64,000 nt of DNA from Mycolicibacterium frederiksbergense. GTDB taxonomy: Bacteria > Actinomycetota > Actinomycetes > Mycobacteriales > Mycobacteriaceae. Shown here piece by piece: positions 1-8,734 of the stretch. A program made the position numbers and the translations under genes. Numbering within the stretch: position 1 is the stretch's first letter; each line of letters starts with the position of its first letter. The notes beneath the pieces are model-generated. The model was not told the DNA's origin. It saw nothing but the letters and a program-made list of their open reading frames with translations, and made no database searches. The stretch covers positions 3,456,249 to 3,520,248 of the forward strand of contig NZ_CP038799.1 in assembly GCF_012223425.1 (NCBI RefSeq), read 5' to 3'.

Positions 1-230
1 AAGGTCAACGGGAGACCTTCGGAACCGGCGATCTGGAGGAAGGTACGCACAGATTCGTTCTCGGCGAACGCGCTCGGCTCGCTGGCCAGATTGTAGCGGC
101 AGACATCGCCGCCGCGGCCGGCGACGAAATCCAGGTCGGCGGAGAACGTCACCAGTTGCTGATCCACGTCCTCGCCGCACACGCCTGTCGCGCAACACAA
201 TGCGGGCTCGAATACTTCGACCTTGCTCAT
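1..230 (-). CDS. arsD: ArsD arsenite metallochaperone / trans-acting repressor (partial)
   Basis: Last visible gene of the arsenic operon, cut by the left edge; 76 N-terminal residues are visible. ArsD proteins carry As(III) to the ArsA ATPase and weakly repress ars operons. The N-terminus reads MSKVEVFEPALCCATGVCG, with the adjacent pair Cys12-Cys13 and Cys18 that form the metalloid site of the family. The following 'YNLASEPSAFAEN' segment is also typical of ArsD. The ATG overlaps the TGA of the upstream arsC by the usual ATGA arrangement, so translation is probably coupled. An ArsA ATPase would be expected beyond the edge but cannot be seen here. Confidence 0.88.
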   Translation of the reverse strand, partial: MSKVEVFEPALCCATGVCGEDVDQQLVTFSADLDFVAGRGGDVCRYNLASEPSAFAENESVRTFLQIAGSEGLPLT

Positions 231-646
231 CGAACAGTCTCCTTGAGTTGGGCCATGAGATCGGCGACCCGGGCCGCGATGTCGTCGCGTACCAGGCGCA
301 TCCGTTCGATGCCGTCGATTCCGCGTTCGGAGGGCTCATCGGTGTCCCAGTTCTGGAACTCGGTGCCGGGGACCGGTTCGAGCCGGGCTTCCCGTCCGAG
401 GATCACCACTACGTCGACATCGCGAACCAGTTGTGGATCAACTGCTTTCGGTGTTTCGTCGCTGATATCGACCCCGACCTCGCGCAGGCTCTCCGCGGAG
501 AGCGCGTTGATGGTGGATCCCGGTGTGGTACCGGCGGAATATACGTCCACGTCGTCGTCGGCGAGTTGGCGCATCAGCCCGGCCGCCATCTGCGATTTGC
601 CGCCGTTCTTCGCGCAGACGAACAACACGGCTGGTTTGCGGGTCAT
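227..646 (-). CDS. arsC1: Arsenate-mycothiol transferase-like ArsC (LMW phosphatase fold)
   Basis: A 139-residue low-molecular-weight-phosphatase-fold protein. The P-loop is CAKNGGKSQMA, starting at Cys11. The spacing is CX5 followed by Lys17 where classical LMW phosphatases and thioredoxin-linked ArsC have Arg. The same GGKSQMA variant is what I recall from the corynebacterial ArsC1/ArsC2 arsenate-mycothiol transferases, which conjugate arsenate to mycothiol for release by mycoredoxin; mycobacteria make mycothiol. The ATG at 644-646 was chosen because it overlaps the acr3 stop (ATGA) and begins directly before the first beta strand; the longer open frame upstream is the acr3 shadow. Function is by family resemblance. 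Confidence 0.85.
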   Translation of the reverse strand: MTRKPAVLFVCAKNGGKSQMAAGLMRQLADDDVDVYSAGTTPGSTINALSAESLREVGVDISDETPKAVDPQLVRDVDVVVILGREARLEPVPGTEFQNWDTDEPSERGIDGIERMRLVRDDIAARVADLMAQLKETVR

Positions 647-1740
647 TTCTGCTCCTCGACCGCGGGGGTGGACGGTGAGGCGAATCGTCCACGCAGCGCC
701 AGCGATACGTACACCAGCGCAACCAGGACGGGGACCTCGATGAGTGGGCCGACGACTCCGGCGAGGGCCTGCCCGGACGTCACGCCGTAGGTGGCGATGG
801 CCACCGCGATCGCCAGCTCGAAATTGTTGCCTGCTGCGGTGAACGCCAAGGTGGTGGTGCGCTCGTAGCCGAGTCCGATCGCGGCGCCCAGCAGGTAGCC
901 GCCGCCCCACATGATGGCGAAGTAGGCCAGCAACGGTAGCGCGATCCGCGCGACATCCCACGGTCGCGAGATGATCTGATCACCCTGCAGGGCAAAAAGA
1001 ATGACGATGGTGAAGAGCAGGCCGTAGAGCGCCCACGGCCCGATCTTGGGCAGGAACCGGGACTCGTACCAGTCGCGGCCCTTGGCTTTTTCGCCGAACC
1101 GGCGGGTGAGGTAGCCGGCTATCAGCGGAATGCCGAGGAAGATGAGGACCGACTTGGCGATCTGCCATACCGAGGTGTCGATGGACGTCTGCTCCAGACC
1201 GAGCCAGCCCGGCAGCACGGACAGGTAGAACCAGCCGAGCACGGCGAACATGAACACCTGGAACACCGAGTTGATGGCGACCAGAACGGCGGCGGCCTCC
1301 CGGTCTCCACATGCGAGGTCGTTCCAGATGATGACCATGGCGATGCAGCGGGCCAGGCCCACGATGATCAGTCCGGTGCGGTACTCCGGTAGGTCCGGCA
1401 ACATCAGCCAGGCCAGTGCGAACATCAGCGCCGGACCGAACACCCAGTTCAGTACCAGCGAGGACAGCAGCAGCTTGCGGTCCCCGGTCACCGAGTCGAG
1501 GCGGTCGTAGCGGACCTTGGCCAGCACCGGATACATCATCACCAACAGGCCGATGGCGATCGGGAGCGAAACGCCGTCGAACTCGACGGCACCGAGCGTG
1601 TCGCCGAGGCCGGGAATGAGCCTGCCGAGCAGCAGGCCTGCCACCATGGCGATGCCGATCCACACCGGCAGCATGCGGTCCAGCGCGGACAGTTTCTTGA
1701 CCACCGCGGACTGATCGGCGGTGGTGGGGGTGGTGCTCAT
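643..1740 (-). CDS. acr3: Acr3 arsenite efflux permease
   Basis: A 365-residue integral membrane protein of the ACR3 (bile acid:sodium symporter-like) family, which extrudes arsenite across the cytoplasmic membrane. About ten hydrophobic segments are visible. The conserved ACR3 segment RCIAMVIIWNDLACGD lies near residues 131-146; its first cysteine (about residue 132) corresponds to the one required for arsenite transport in studied ACR3 proteins. The ATG at 1738-1740 overlaps the arsR stop by ATGA, and the stop overlaps the arsC1 start in the same way, so arsR, acr3, arsC1 and arsD form one tightly coupled unit. The length is normal for the family. Confidence 0.93.
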   Translation of the reverse strand: MSTTPTTADQSAVVKKLSALDRMLPVWIGIAMVAGLLLGRLIPGLGDTLGAVEFDGVSLPIAIGLLVMMYPVLAKVRYDRLDSVTGDRKLLLSSLVLNWVFGPALMFALAWLMLPDLPEYRTGLIIVGLARCIAMVIIWNDLACGDREAAAVLVAINSVFQVFMFAVLGWFYLSVLPGWLGLEQTSIDTSVWQIAKSVLIFLGIPLIAGYLTRRFGEKAKGRDWYESRFLPKIGPWALYGLLFTIVILFALQGDQIISRPWDVARIALPLLAYFAIMWGGGYLLGAAIGLGYERTTTLAFTAAGNNFELAIAVAIATYGVTSGQALAGVVGPLIEVPVLVALVYVSLALRGRFASPSTPAVEEQK

Positions 1741-2114
1741 CGCACGGTCTCCTCGGTACACGCATCGGATGGTGTGGGGGTTCCGCTCTCGACCTGCAGG
1801 ATGGTCGAAAGCTGTTGTAGTGCTTCGGGAATGGCCCGGTAGTACACCCACGAGCCGCGTCGCTCGCTGTCCAGGATCCCGGCGGCGCGCAGCACCTTGA
1901 GGTGGTGGGAGATGGTCGGCTGGGACAGGTCGAAGGTGCTGGAGATGTCGCAGACGCACGCTTCGCCGCCGGCACTGCTGGCGATCAGGCTCAGCAGGCG
2001 CAGCCGGACCGGATCTCCCAGTGCCTTGAACATCTGGGCCAGCGGCGTGCATGTGTTTTCGTCGAGTGCTGCGCGCCCGATGGGCGGGCCGACCCTTAGC
2101 AGTGACTTCGACAT
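1737..2114 (-). CDS. arsR: ArsR-family arsenic-responsive repressor
   Basis: A 125-residue winged-helix repressor. The metalloid site of classical ArsR is visible as EACVCDI (Cys53 and Cys55), just before the recognition helix region LSQPTISHHLKVLRAAGIL. Two further cysteines lie at residue 22 and near the C-terminus. It should repress the acr3-arsC1-arsD unit that follows with ATGA overlap and release DNA on binding As(III). The start at 2112-2114 is preceded by a very AT-rich stretch (2112-2141) containing repeated ATAGAT and GTCAATAT elements, a likely operator/promoter; there is no room for a Shine-Dalgarno site, suggesting a leaderless mRNA. This is the second ArsR-type domain in the operon. 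Confidence 0.92.
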   Translation of the reverse strand: MSKSLLRVGPPIGRAALDENTCTPLAQMFKALGDPVRLRLLSLIASSAGGEACVCDISSTFDLSQPTISHHLKVLRAAGILDSERRGSWVYYRAIPEALQQLSTILQVESGTPTPSDACTEETVR

Positions 2115-2141
2115 ATATCTATATTGACATCTATCGAATCT
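2112..2141 (-). promoter_or_regulatory. AT-rich promoter/operator of arsR
   Basis: The 30 bases up to and including the arsR start codon are strikingly AT-rich for this genome. On the minus strand they contain two ATAGAT elements and two GATATATGTC/GATGTCAATA-like near-repeats. The position directly on the start codon fits an ArsR operator over a leaderless promoter. No exact family consensus was recognised, so the assignment rests on position and composition. Confidence 0.45.
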
Positions 2142-2169
2142 GCACACAATGGGCCGGACCACGGCACAC

Positions 2170-2844
2170 CTATGCGTGCACCGGCACGTCGAGTTCGGCG
2201 AGCAGGATGCGAACCCGCCGCTCGATCTCGTCGCGGATGGGCCTGACCGCGTCGACGCCCTGGCCGTGCGGGTCTTCGAGCACCCACTCCTCGTAGCGGC
2301 GTCCCGGGAAGATCGGACAGGCATCGCCGCACCCCATGGTGATGATCGCGTCGGCTGCCTGCACGATCTCGTCCGTCCACGGCTTCGGGTACTCACGGGA
2401 GATGTCGATGCCCCGTTCGGCCATCGCCGCGACCGCGGCGGGGTTCACTTCGTCGCCGGGTTCGGAACCGCCCGACCACGCGACCGCGGCATCGCCGGCG
2501 AGATGGGTGAAGAAGCCCAACGCCATCTGCGAGCGGCCGGCGTTGTGGGTGCACAGGAACAGCACGATCGGCTTTCCGTCGTTGGCCTTGCCCTCGACCT
2601 TGGCCAGGGCGCGCAGGCGTTGACGGGCGAAGCGCTCGGCGAGCAGGGGCAGAAAGTTGGGCACGCTGGCCCGGCCGGCGAACTGTTCGTAGGACGTGTG
2701 CAGGAACAGCTCGATCGTCTCGGTGCCGAACATGCTCTCGAAGTCCTTCTGAAGCCGTGTTGCGGCTGTCTTCAGGGCCAGTCGCTGGTCGATCGACAGG
2801 TCGTGACGCAGGTGCGGATGGCTCTCGGTGATGTTGTCGCTCAT
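2170..2844 (-). CDS. arsC: Arsenate reductase ArsC with N-terminal three-helix domain
   Basis: A 224-residue protein with two parts. Residues 1 to about 85 are helical and resemble the 'three-helix bundle dimerisation' domain found on actinobacterial ArsC. Residues 92-224 are an LMW-phosphatase-fold arsenate reductase. The P-loop is CTHNAGRS, with Cys98 and Arg104 (CX5R). A CX3C pair in the segment MGCGDACPIFPG could supply resolving cysteines, and LEDPHG supplies the Asp-Pro loop. It is predicted to reduce As(V) to As(III) for Acr3. ATG at 2842-2844 lies 14 bases after the stop of the ArsR-ArsC fusion gene, in the same operon. Confidence 0.88.
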   Translation of the reverse strand: MSDNITESHPHLRHDLSIDQRLALKTAATRLQKDFESMFGTETIELFLHTSYEQFAGRASVPNFLPLLAERFARQRLRALAKVEGKANDGKPIVLFLCTHNAGRSQMALGFFTHLAGDAAVAWSGGSEPGDEVNPAAVAAMAERGIDISREYPKPWTDEIVQAADAIITMGCGDACPIFPGRRYEEWVLEDPHGQGVDAVRPIRDEIERRVRILLAELDVPVHA

Positions 2845-2858
2845 GTGCTGCTCCCTAA

Positions 2859-3536
2859 TCAGAGGGGTTGGAGGGTGGGGGCGATGCGGTCGATGCGGTC
2901 GGTGAGTTCGTGCACCGCGTCGTCGAAGGCGGCAGGCAGAGCTGTCCGTGCGGGATCGCGGACCGACCAGTGCATGCGGGTGAGCTCGGGCGGCAACTCT
3001 TCGTGCGCGTTGTCGCACACCGCGATCACGAGATCCGACGGAGTCAGAATGTCGTCGAGATGGCGGGGTTTGGTCGGACGCAGGTCGAGGTTGTTGCGCC
3101 GTGCCGCGTCCACGGCGCCGGGGTGTACCTGCCGGGCCGGTTGGGTGCCGGCCGAGGTGGCGGGCACCGGGCTGTGCCGGTTCCAGATGGCCGCGGCCAG
3201 TTGGCTGCGAGCCGAGTTCTGGGTGCAGACGAAGACCACGCGATGTGCCCGTCGGCTCACCGCCGGAACCAGGGTCTCCAGCGCGGCGTGATTGAGCCTG
3301 AGATAGATGCGCCGGCGGTCGGCCTCCGAACGGGACCTCTCGACGACGCGAGCTCGCTCCAGCACCTTCAGGTGGTGGGCCAGCAGGTTGGAGGGCATCG
3401 ACAGCATCGCCTGCAGTTCCGACGGTGAAGCGTCGGCGCCGAGCAGGTGATCGACGATGGCCAGTCGCACCGGATCGGCGAGGGCGCCGAACACCGCGAC
3501 CCGGTCGGTGCTTCCGGCATTCACCTCAGTAGACAT
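2859..3536 (-). CDS. ArsR-ArsC fusion: HTH repressor joined to LMW arsenate reductase domain
   Basis: A 225-residue two-domain protein. Residues about 8-90 are an ArsR winged helix (DPVRLAIVDHLL, then SMPSNLLAHHLKVLERARVV). Residues 98-225 are an LMW-phosphatase/ArsC domain with P-loop CTQNSAR (Cys104 to Arg110, CX5R) and an acid loop RDPART. The HTH part contains no cysteine at all; the only cysteines are 104 and 174, both in the enzyme domain. Metalloid sensing by the usual ArsR Cys site is therefore not possible, and arsenate or arsenite may instead be sensed through the fused domain (inference). It is first gene of the operon; its ATG lies inside a perfect 9-bp inverted repeat and the promoter looks leaderless. 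Confidence 0.88.
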   Translation of the reverse strand: MSTEVNAGSTDRVAVFGALADPVRLAIVDHLLGADASPSELQAMLSMPSNLLAHHLKVLERARVVERSRSEADRRRIYLRLNHAALETLVPAVSRRAHRVVFVCTQNSARSQLAAAIWNRHSPVPATSAGTQPARQVHPGAVDAARRNNLDLRPTKPRHLDDILTPSDLVIAVCDNAHEELPPELTRMHWSVRDPARTALPAAFDDAVHELTDRIDRIAPTLQPL

Positions 3537-3573
3537 TGACTCAATATTTACTGAGTCAATTCGCTGATGTCAA
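3535..3573 (-). promoter_or_regulatory. Promoter and palindromic operator of the arsR-arsC fusion operon
   Basis: On the minus strand TTGACA (3568-3573) is followed after exactly 17 bases by TAAATA (3545-3550), a good -35/-10 pair. The predicted start of transcription falls on the A of the fusion gene's ATG (3534-3536), so the mRNA is probably leaderless. A perfect inverted repeat, ATTGACTCA (3535-3543) and TGAGTCAAT (3552-3560) separated by 8 bases, spans the -10 box to the start codon. A repressor bound there would block the promoter, and autoregulation by the fusion protein is the simplest reading. Confidence 0.75.
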
Positions 3574-3609
3574 CGCCGCTGGCGCGTTCTTCCCGGTCGG
3601 CCCTTGTCG

Positions 3610-3627
3610 GTTCATCTCTCGTTCACC
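3610..3627 (+). promoter_or_regulatory. PHO box upstream of pstS
   Basis: Two direct repeats, GTTCATC (3610-3616) and GTTCACC (3621-3627), are spaced 11 bases apart start to start. This matches the actinobacterial PHO box bound by PhoP/RegX3 under phosphate limitation. Weaker GTTCAC-like elements follow near 3642 and 3662. The pstS start is about 110 bases downstream. Confidence 0.75.
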
Positions 3628-3739
3628 ATCCGTAGGGCATCGATTCACGGGTGGCCCCTAGGTTCACAGCCGAGCGACGAAAGATCTGCTCGACGCGACA
3701 TGCGTTTCCTCCCTACACATCCGTATTTGAAGGAGCTTC

Positions 3740-4867
3740 GTGAAGGCCAATCGATCTGGTGCCGCGCTGAGCATGTTGGCCGCCGGCACCCTGCTGCTGT
3801 CCGCATGTGGAAGCGACAACAACTCGGGCAGCACCGCCACCAGCGGCTCGGATTCCGGTACGTCGTCGGCGTCCGCGGACTGCGGCGGCAAGAACTCGAT
3901 CACCGCCGAGGGTTCGACCGCGCAGCAGAACGCTGTCGCACTGTTCAACCAGGTGTGGGGCCAGAAGTGCCAGGGCAAGAACCTCTCGTACAACCCCACC
4001 GGCTCGGGTGCGGGCCGTGAGCAGTTCGTCGCGGGCAACGTGGATTTCGCAGGCTCCGACTCGGCGATCAAGGAAGATCAGGCGCAGCAGGCCGCCGAGC
4101 GTTGTGGTGGCAACCCGGCCTGGAACCTGCCGCTGGTCTTCGGTCCCATCGCGATGGCCTACAACATCGAGGGCGTCGACGGCCTGGTGCTCAACGGTGA
4201 CACCCTGGCCAAGATCTTCCAGGGCCAGATCACCACGTGGAACGACCCGGCCATCGCCGCGCTGAACGAGGGCAAGACCCTGCCCGACACCGACATCACC
4301 CCGATCTTCCGTTCCGATTCCTCGGGCACCACCGACAACTTCCAGAAGTACCTGGACGCCGCCTCGGCCGGCGCGTGGACCAAGGGCGACGGCAGCGAGT
4401 TCCAGGGCGGCGCGGGCGAGGGTGCGCAGAAGTCCGCGGGCGTGGCGCAGGCCGTGCAGGCCACCCCGGGCTCCATCGGCTACGTGGAGAAGGGCTTCGC
4501 CGATCAGGCAGGCATTCCCTACGCGCAGATCGACAACGGCGGCGGCGCGGTCGAACTGACCGACGAGTCCGCCGGTAAGGCCATCGACGCCGCCAAGTTC
4601 GCCGCCGAGGGCAATGACCTGACGCTGGATCTGGCCTCGCTGTACGGCACGCAGGAGCCCGGCGCCTACCCGCTGGTGCTGGCCACCTACGAGGTCGTCT
4701 GCTCGGACGGATACGACGCCGAGACCGCCGCGGCCGTCAAGTCGTTCCTGACCGTCGCCGCCAATGACGGGCAGGCCGGACTGTCCTCGGCCGGCTACGT
4801 GCCGCTGCCGGAGAAGTTCAAGGAGCGTCTGCTGACCTCCATCGAGGCCATCGGGCCGGCTTCCTAG
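3740..4867 (+). CDS. pstS: Phosphate-binding lipoprotein PstS
   Basis: A 375-residue high-affinity phosphate-binding lipoprotein of the PstSCAB importer. A lipoprotein signal peptide ends in LLLSAC with the lipid-bearing Cys23, followed by a low-complexity Ser/Gly/Thr linker. The ligand-binding segments include ITAEGSTAQQNA, NPTGSGAGREQF and FRSDSSGTTDNF, typical of PstS phosphate contacts. The GTG at 3740 is chosen because AAGGAG lies 4-10 bases upstream and the signal peptide begins there. It starts the pstS-pstC-pstA-pstB operon and is preceded by a PHO box, so it should be induced by phosphate starvation through SenX3-RegX3. Confidence 0.96.
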   Translation: MKANRSGAALSMLAAGTLLLSACGSDNNSGSTATSGSDSGTSSASADCGGKNSITAEGSTAQQNAVALFNQVWGQKCQGKNLSYNPTGSGAGREQFVAGNVDFAGSDSAIKEDQAQQAAERCGGNPAWNLPLVFGPIAMAYNIEGVDGLVLNGDTLAKIFQGQITTWNDPAIAALNEGKTLPDTDITPIFRSDSSGTTDNFQKYLDAASAGAWTKGDGSEFQGGAGEGAQKSAGVAQAVQATPGSIGYVEKGFADQAGIPYAQIDNGGGAVELTDESAGKAIDAAKFAAEGNDLTLDLASLYGTQEPGAYPLVLATYEVVCSDGYDAETAAAVKSFLTVAANDGQAGLSSAGYVPLPEKFKERLLTSIEAIGPAS

Positions 4868-4916
4868 TCCACTGGCGTAGCGGCTAAATCGAGGCGAGGA
4901 TGGGTGCGGAGACCGC

Positions 4917-5990
4917 ATGACGTATCAAGGTATCGAGAAGGGTTCAGACGGTAGTTCCGTGACTATTCCGAATCCAGCAGACTCGGGGTCGGGTGGGGCC
5001 CTTGCCGCACCCTTCCCCGAGCCCACTCCGATCTCGACGGACCCGTCGAAGAACTCGAAGATGCGGCCTGGCGACCGCATCTTCAGCGGGCTCGCCACCG
5101 GCTCGGGCGTCCTGGTCATCGCGATCATCGCCGCGATCGGCATCTTCCTGCTGTGGCGGGCGATCCCGGCGCTGACCCGCAATCAGGAGAACTTCTTCCT
5201 CTTCGGCGGCAACTGGATCACCACCGACACGTCGGCGATGTCGTTCGGCATCCTGGACCTGCTGCAGGTCACGGTGTTCGTCTCGGTGTTCGCCCTGCTG
5301 CTGGCGATGCCGGTGGCCCTCGGTATCGCGATCTACCTGACCAACTATGCGCACAAGCGGGTCAAGGGCCCGCTGGCCTACCTGGTCGACCTTTTGGCCG
5401 CGGTGCCGTCGATCATCTACGGCGTATGGGGTCTGTACGTCCTCGCCCCGGCCATCAAACCGGTGGCGGTGTGGCTCAACGAGAACATGAGCTGGCTGTT
5501 CCTGTTCTCCACGGGCAACGCGTCGGTGGCCGGCGGTGGCACGATCTTCACCGCGGGCATCGTGCTCGCGGTGATGATCCTGCCGATCATCACCGCCGTC
5601 ACCCGTGAGGTGTTCGTCCAGACACCGCGCGGCCAGATCGAGGCCGCGCTGGCGCTGGGCGCCACCCGCTGGGAGGTCGTGCGCACGACGGTGCTGCCGT
5701 TCGGCATGTCGGGCTACATCAGCGGCGCCATGCTCGGCTTGGGCCGCGCCCTCGGTGAGACCATCGCCCTGCTGATCATCCTGCGCGGCACCCAGACCGC
5801 GTTCGGTTGGTCGCTGTTCGACGGTGGCTTCACCTTCGCCAGCAAGATCGCCTCGGCCGCTTCGGAATTCAACGACCAGTACAAGGCCGGTGCCTATATC
5901 GCGGCAGGCCTGGTGCTGTTCATCCTCACGTTCGTGGTGAACTCGCTGGCCCGTGCCGCGGTTTCCGGAAAGGACCGGTCCGCCTCATGA
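4917..5990 (+). CDS. pstC: Phosphate ABC transporter permease PstC
   Basis: A 357-residue inner-membrane permease subunit of the phosphate importer. After a hydrophilic N-terminal stretch of about 55 residues there are six to seven membrane segments. The ABC-coupling (EAA) loop is visible as EAALALGATRWEVVRTTVLPFGMSG-like sequence near residues 240-265. It follows pstS by 49 bases and its TGA overlaps the pstA ATG, so the two permease subunits are translationally coupled. Confidence 0.95.
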   Translation: MTYQGIEKGSDGSSVTIPNPADSGSGGALAAPFPEPTPISTDPSKNSKMRPGDRIFSGLATGSGVLVIAIIAAIGIFLLWRAIPALTRNQENFFLFGGNWITTDTSAMSFGILDLLQVTVFVSVFALLLAMPVALGIAIYLTNYAHKRVKGPLAYLVDLLAAVPSIIYGVWGLYVLAPAIKPVAVWLNENMSWLFLFSTGNASVAGGGTIFTAGIVLAVMILPIITAVTREVFVQTPRGQIEAALALGATRWEVVRTTVLPFGMSGYISGAMLGLGRALGETIALLIILRGTQTAFGWSLFDGGFTFASKIASAASEFNDQYKAGAYIAAGLVLFILTFVVNSLARAAVSGKDRSAS

Positions 5991-6901
5991 CCGCAACGCT
6001 GGATCAACCGATCAAGGCCCCCACCTTCCAGGGCGTCAGTGGCAGAAGGAAGTTCACCGACAATCTCGCCACGGTGCTCGTCACCGCGTCGGTGGTCGTG
6101 GCGATCGTCCCGCTGGTGTGGGTGCTCTACACCGTGGTCTCCAAGGGCATCGGTGTGGTGCTGTCGAGCACCTGGTGGATGAACTCGCAGGCAGGTATGA
6201 CGGCCTTCCAGCCCGGTGGCGGTGCTTACCACGCCATCGTCGGCTCGCTGCTGCAAGCCCTGGTCTGTGCGGTCATCTCCATCCCGATCGGCATCTTCGT
6301 CGCCATCTATCTGGTGGAGTACGGCGGCGGAACCCGACTGGGCAAGGTGACCACCTTCATGGTCGACATCCTCACCGGCGTGCCCTCCATCGTGGCGGCC
6401 CTGTTCATCTATGCGCTGTGGGTGGCGACGCTGGGCTTCCAGCGTTCCGGCCTGGCGGTGTCACTCGCCTTGGTGCTCTTGATGATTCCGGTCATCGTGC
6501 GCGCCACCGAGGAGATGCTCCGCATCGTGCCGATGGACCTGCGCGAGGCGAGTTACGCACTCGGGGTGCCGAAATGGAAGACCATCTCGGCCATCGTGGT
6601 GCCCACCGCGCTGTCGGGCATCGTCACCGGCATCCTGCTGTCGCTGGCCCGCGTCATGGGCGAGACGGCGCCGCTGTTGATCCTGGTGGGCTACGCCCAG
6701 GCCATGAACTTCGACATGTTCAGCGGCTTCATGGGTTCGCTGCCCGGCATGATGTTCGATCAGACTTCGGCGGGCGCCGGCGCCAACCCGGTTCCGACCG
6801 ACCGGCTGTGGGGCGCTGCGCTCACTCTCGTGGTCCTCATCGCGCTGCTCAATGTCGGCGCGCGGTTCATCGCCAAGTTCTTCGCCCCCAAGAAGGTTTA
6901 G
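5987..6901 (+). CDS. pstA: Phosphate ABC transporter permease PstA
   Basis: A 304-residue permease subunit that pairs with PstC. Six hydrophobic segments are visible and the EAA coupling loop reads REASYALGVPKWKTISAIVV. The ATG at 5987-5989 overlaps the pstC stop (ATGA). The open frame reaches further upstream, but that part is the pstC coding region in another frame and has no PstA character. The start MTATLDQPIKAP is followed directly by a cytoplasmic segment and the first membrane helix. Confidence 0.95.
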   Translation: MTATLDQPIKAPTFQGVSGRRKFTDNLATVLVTASVVVAIVPLVWVLYTVVSKGIGVVLSSTWWMNSQAGMTAFQPGGGAYHAIVGSLLQALVCAVISIPIGIFVAIYLVEYGGGTRLGKVTTFMVDILTGVPSIVAALFIYALWVATLGFQRSGLAVSLALVLLMIPVIVRATEEMLRIVPMDLREASYALGVPKWKTISAIVVPTALSGIVTGILLSLARVMGETAPLLILVGYAQAMNFDMFSGFMGSLPGMMFDQTSAGAGANPVPTDRLWGAALTLVVLIALLNVGARFIAKFFAPKKV

Positions 6902-6913
6902 GAGTTATCTGAC

Positions 6914-7686
<773 letters not shown>

Positions 7687-7690
<4 letters not shown>

Positions 7691-8661
7691 GGGACCAGCA
7701 CCACCCTGGTGCCGGACGGCTCGGCGGTGGTCCAGGCGTCGGTGACCTCGGCCAGCGGGCGGGTTCGCGTGCGCAACTCGATGGCGCCGGTGGCGACCAT
7801 GTCGAAGAGCCGCGGCAGGGCGTCGGTGCGTATCCGCGCCAGCACCTCCGGGGGCACACTGCCGATACCGACACCCGACATGGTGATGCCGGTGCCGCGC
7901 AGGATGGCGGCCGGCAACTCGATATCGGGTCCGGCCATCGATCCGATCTGCACGAACCGGGTGTGGTGGTGGTGCGCGGCCGGGTGGCCGGCGGCCAGCG
8001 CGGTGAGGGTCTTCGCGGCCGGCTCGCCCCAGAGGTAGTCCAGCACCACGTCGAACGGTCGCTCGGTATGCAGTGTGCTGATCTGCTCGCTCACACCGGC
8101 GTCGCCGAGGTTGAGGGCCTCGTCGGCGCCGACGGTGCGTAGCCACTGCAGCCGGCTCTCGTCGCGGCCGGTGACGACCACGCGCCCGGCGCCGAACACC
8201 GACCTGGCCAGCTGCACGGCCATCGATCCGGTGACGCCGGTCGCCCCAAGAACCAGCACGCTCTGTCCGGGTTGCAGGCCGGCGGCGAACTCCAGTGCGG
8301 CCCAGGCCGATATGCCGGGATTCGGTACGGCGGCAGCGGTCACGAGATCCACGCCCTCCGGCAGCTCGACGAATCCGTGGGCGCTGATCAGCGTGCGCTC
8401 GGCCATCATGCCGTAGGGCGCCACCGCGCCGGTGTACACCCGGCGGCCGTCGTCGAGCCGGGCCACGCCGTCCGCTCCGGGGATCGCGGGAAGCGTGAGT
8501 TCGCCACTGGCGTAATGCTTCCCGCTGATGAGCGCCTTGGTGAGGTTGGTCAGTGCGCAGGCTTCGACCGTCGCTGCGACGGTACCGTCACCGGGCCGCG
8601 GGTCGGCGAAGTCGGTGTAGGTGGGTGACTGGCCCCATTCGGTGACGACCGCTGCCTTCAT
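7687..8661 (-). CDS. Quinone-oxidoreductase-like NADPH dehydrogenase (MDR superfamily)
   Basis: A 324-residue medium-chain dehydrogenase/reductase of the quinone oxidoreductase type. The N-terminal GroES-like domain is followed by a Rossmann domain with the dinucleotide motif VLVLGATGVTGSMAVQLA near residues 134-151 and a RDESRLQWL helix. The zinc ligands of alcohol dehydrogenases are absent. It is divergent from a MarR gene; the shared spacer holds repeated ATGGTTTC elements and an inverted repeat, so the MarR protein probably controls it, perhaps in response to an electrophile or quinone (inference). This pair is placed between pstB and phoU, which are adjacent in M. tuberculosis. Confidence 0.8.
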
Positions 8662-8672
8662 GATCTGCTCCC

Positions 8673-8704
8673 ATGGTTTCCATGAATATGGTTTCTATGG
8701 AAAC
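8673..8704. promoter_or_regulatory. MarR-type operator between the dehydrogenase and marR genes
   Basis: The spacer contains an inverted repeat, GTTTCCAT (8676-8683) and ATGGAAAC (8697-8704), and the element ATGGTTTC occurs as a direct repeat at 8673 and 8688. A third copy, at 8735, begins the marR coding sequence. The arrangement fits one or two MarR dimer sites covering both divergent promoters. Confidence 0.6.
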
Positions 8705-8734
8705 AATGTACGGCGCGAGCCCGGGGATGGCAAT

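Noticed and set aside
2149..3291. Long plus-strand open frame over the ars genes
   Set aside because: It is antisense to arsC and the ArsR-ArsC fusion, whose motifs are clear; the translated frame has no family features and is a GC-rich shadow.
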